A stretch of 5,404 bases of DNA from Candidatus Sigynarchaeota archaeon (GTDB lineage Archaea; Asgardarchaeota; Jordarchaeia; Jordarchaeales; Jordarchaeaceae): positions 1 through 5,404 of the forward strand of contig JAUQYY010000285.1 in the NCBI GenBank assembly GCA_030587505.1, given 5' to 3'. Below, in pieces: positions 5,010-5,404 of this stretch (within the stretch, counting starts at the first letter, position 1; every line of letters starts with the position of its first letter). The position numbers and the translations under genes are program-made. The notes below the pieces were generated by a model that saw nothing but the letters and a program-made list of their open reading frames with translations, did no database searches and was not told where the DNA came from.

Positions 5010-5404
5010 ATGCGGATTGAACTAAGCTTCAAAGAACTTCTCTCAAAGAGCATGTCCGAGTGGAGAGAATACTTAAAAAAATTCTTACGCGAACTCGTTA
5101 GAGTTCGAATCCTTGTCGTCTTGCTTGCTGGTCTAATCGGAATCGTCGGTGGAATGAGTGCGGTTGCCTTCAGGTTTTTAACCGAGACTTTTGAGGACTG
5201 GTTCACAGCCATACCCGACTACCTGGGCTGGCCGTTCGTAATCCTGATGCCAACCCTCGGAGGTCTTCTGGCGGGCATCCTTGTCACGAGATTCGCCAAA
5301 GAGGCTAAGGGCCACGGGGTACCCGAAGTTATGGAGGCGGTAGCCATAAAGAATGGAAAAATAAGAATGAGGGTGCCCTTTGTTAAGATGCTGGCCTCGG
5401 CACT
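5010..5404 (+). CDS. second ClC-family chloride channel/transporter, N-terminal part
   Basis: The first 131 residues of a ClC protein that runs off the right edge. A charged amphipathic N-terminus (about 1-32) is followed by the first membrane helix (RILVVLLAGLIGIVGG, 33-48), then GWPFVILMPTLGGLLAGIL (73-91), and GHGVPEVMEA (101-110), which is the first anion-coordinating motif. The following KIRMRVPFVKMLASA aligns with RIRARVPIVKMITSA in the first ClC protein of the window, so the two are paralogues, clearly diverged. The selectivity motif with the gating Glu, the rest of the membrane domain and any CBS domains lie outside. The frame is also open from ATG 4863, but that extension is Lys/Thr/Ser-rich, precedes the predicted transcription start and is unlikely to be translated. 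Confidence 0.92.
   Translation, partial: MRIELSFKELLSKSMSEWREYLKKFLRELVRVRILVVLLAGLIGIVGGMSAVAFRFLTETFEDWFTAIPDYLGWPFVILMPTLGGLLAGILVTRFAKEAKGHGVPEVMEAVAIKNGKIRMRVPFVKMLASA

Noticed and set aside
4880..5212. 110-codon minus-strand frame at the start of the second ClC gene
   Set aside because: It overlaps the ClC coding region and promoter in antisense and has no recognisable domain.

Overview
The window looks like a piece of an archaeal chromosome, probably from a thermophile. Promoters have the archaeal form (A/T-only TATA-like boxes, some with a purine-rich BRE-like stretch upstream). Ribosome binding sites match GGTGA/GGAGG. Terminator candidates are plain T-runs without strong GC hairpins. 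The proteins are rich in Lys, Arg, Glu and Ile. The phylum cannot be settled from the sequence alone.

Layout: (1) 1-501 is mostly non-coding. It may hold the start or remnant of a leftward gene (1-121), and it carries the promoter region of the first large gene, with a perfect 17-bp palindrome where transcription should start. (2) 502-2475 (+) encodes a complete ClC-family anion channel or transporter with a C-terminal pair of CBS domains. (3) 2476-2604 is a convergent intergenic gap with one T-run terminator candidate for each strand. (4) 2605-2988 (-) encodes a small single-span membrane protein resembling the DUF6141/PH-like family. (5) 2989-3221 is a 233-base leader or spacer. (6) 3222-4328 (-) encodes a lipoate-protein ligase A-type protein with a fused accessory domain and an altered nucleotide-binding motif. 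(7) 4329-5009 is about 680 bases without a convincing gene. It holds promoters for both flanking genes, an 18-bp perfect palindrome, a long stem-loop and a very AT-rich tract. (8) 5010-5404 (+) is the start of a second, diverged ClC protein that runs off the right edge.

Two ClC paralogues in the same orientation therefore flank a leftward ligase-DUF6141 pair. The ClC genes presumably both move chloride or another anion across the membrane. There is no sequence-based reason to link them functionally to the ligase. The most interesting points are the ClC ion-path substitutions (Ile at the internal proton-glutamate position, Asp for Arg beside the gating Glu, His for the central Ser), the altered ligase motif, and the symmetric DNA elements in the two large non-coding regions. 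No undescribed multi-gene system is evident.
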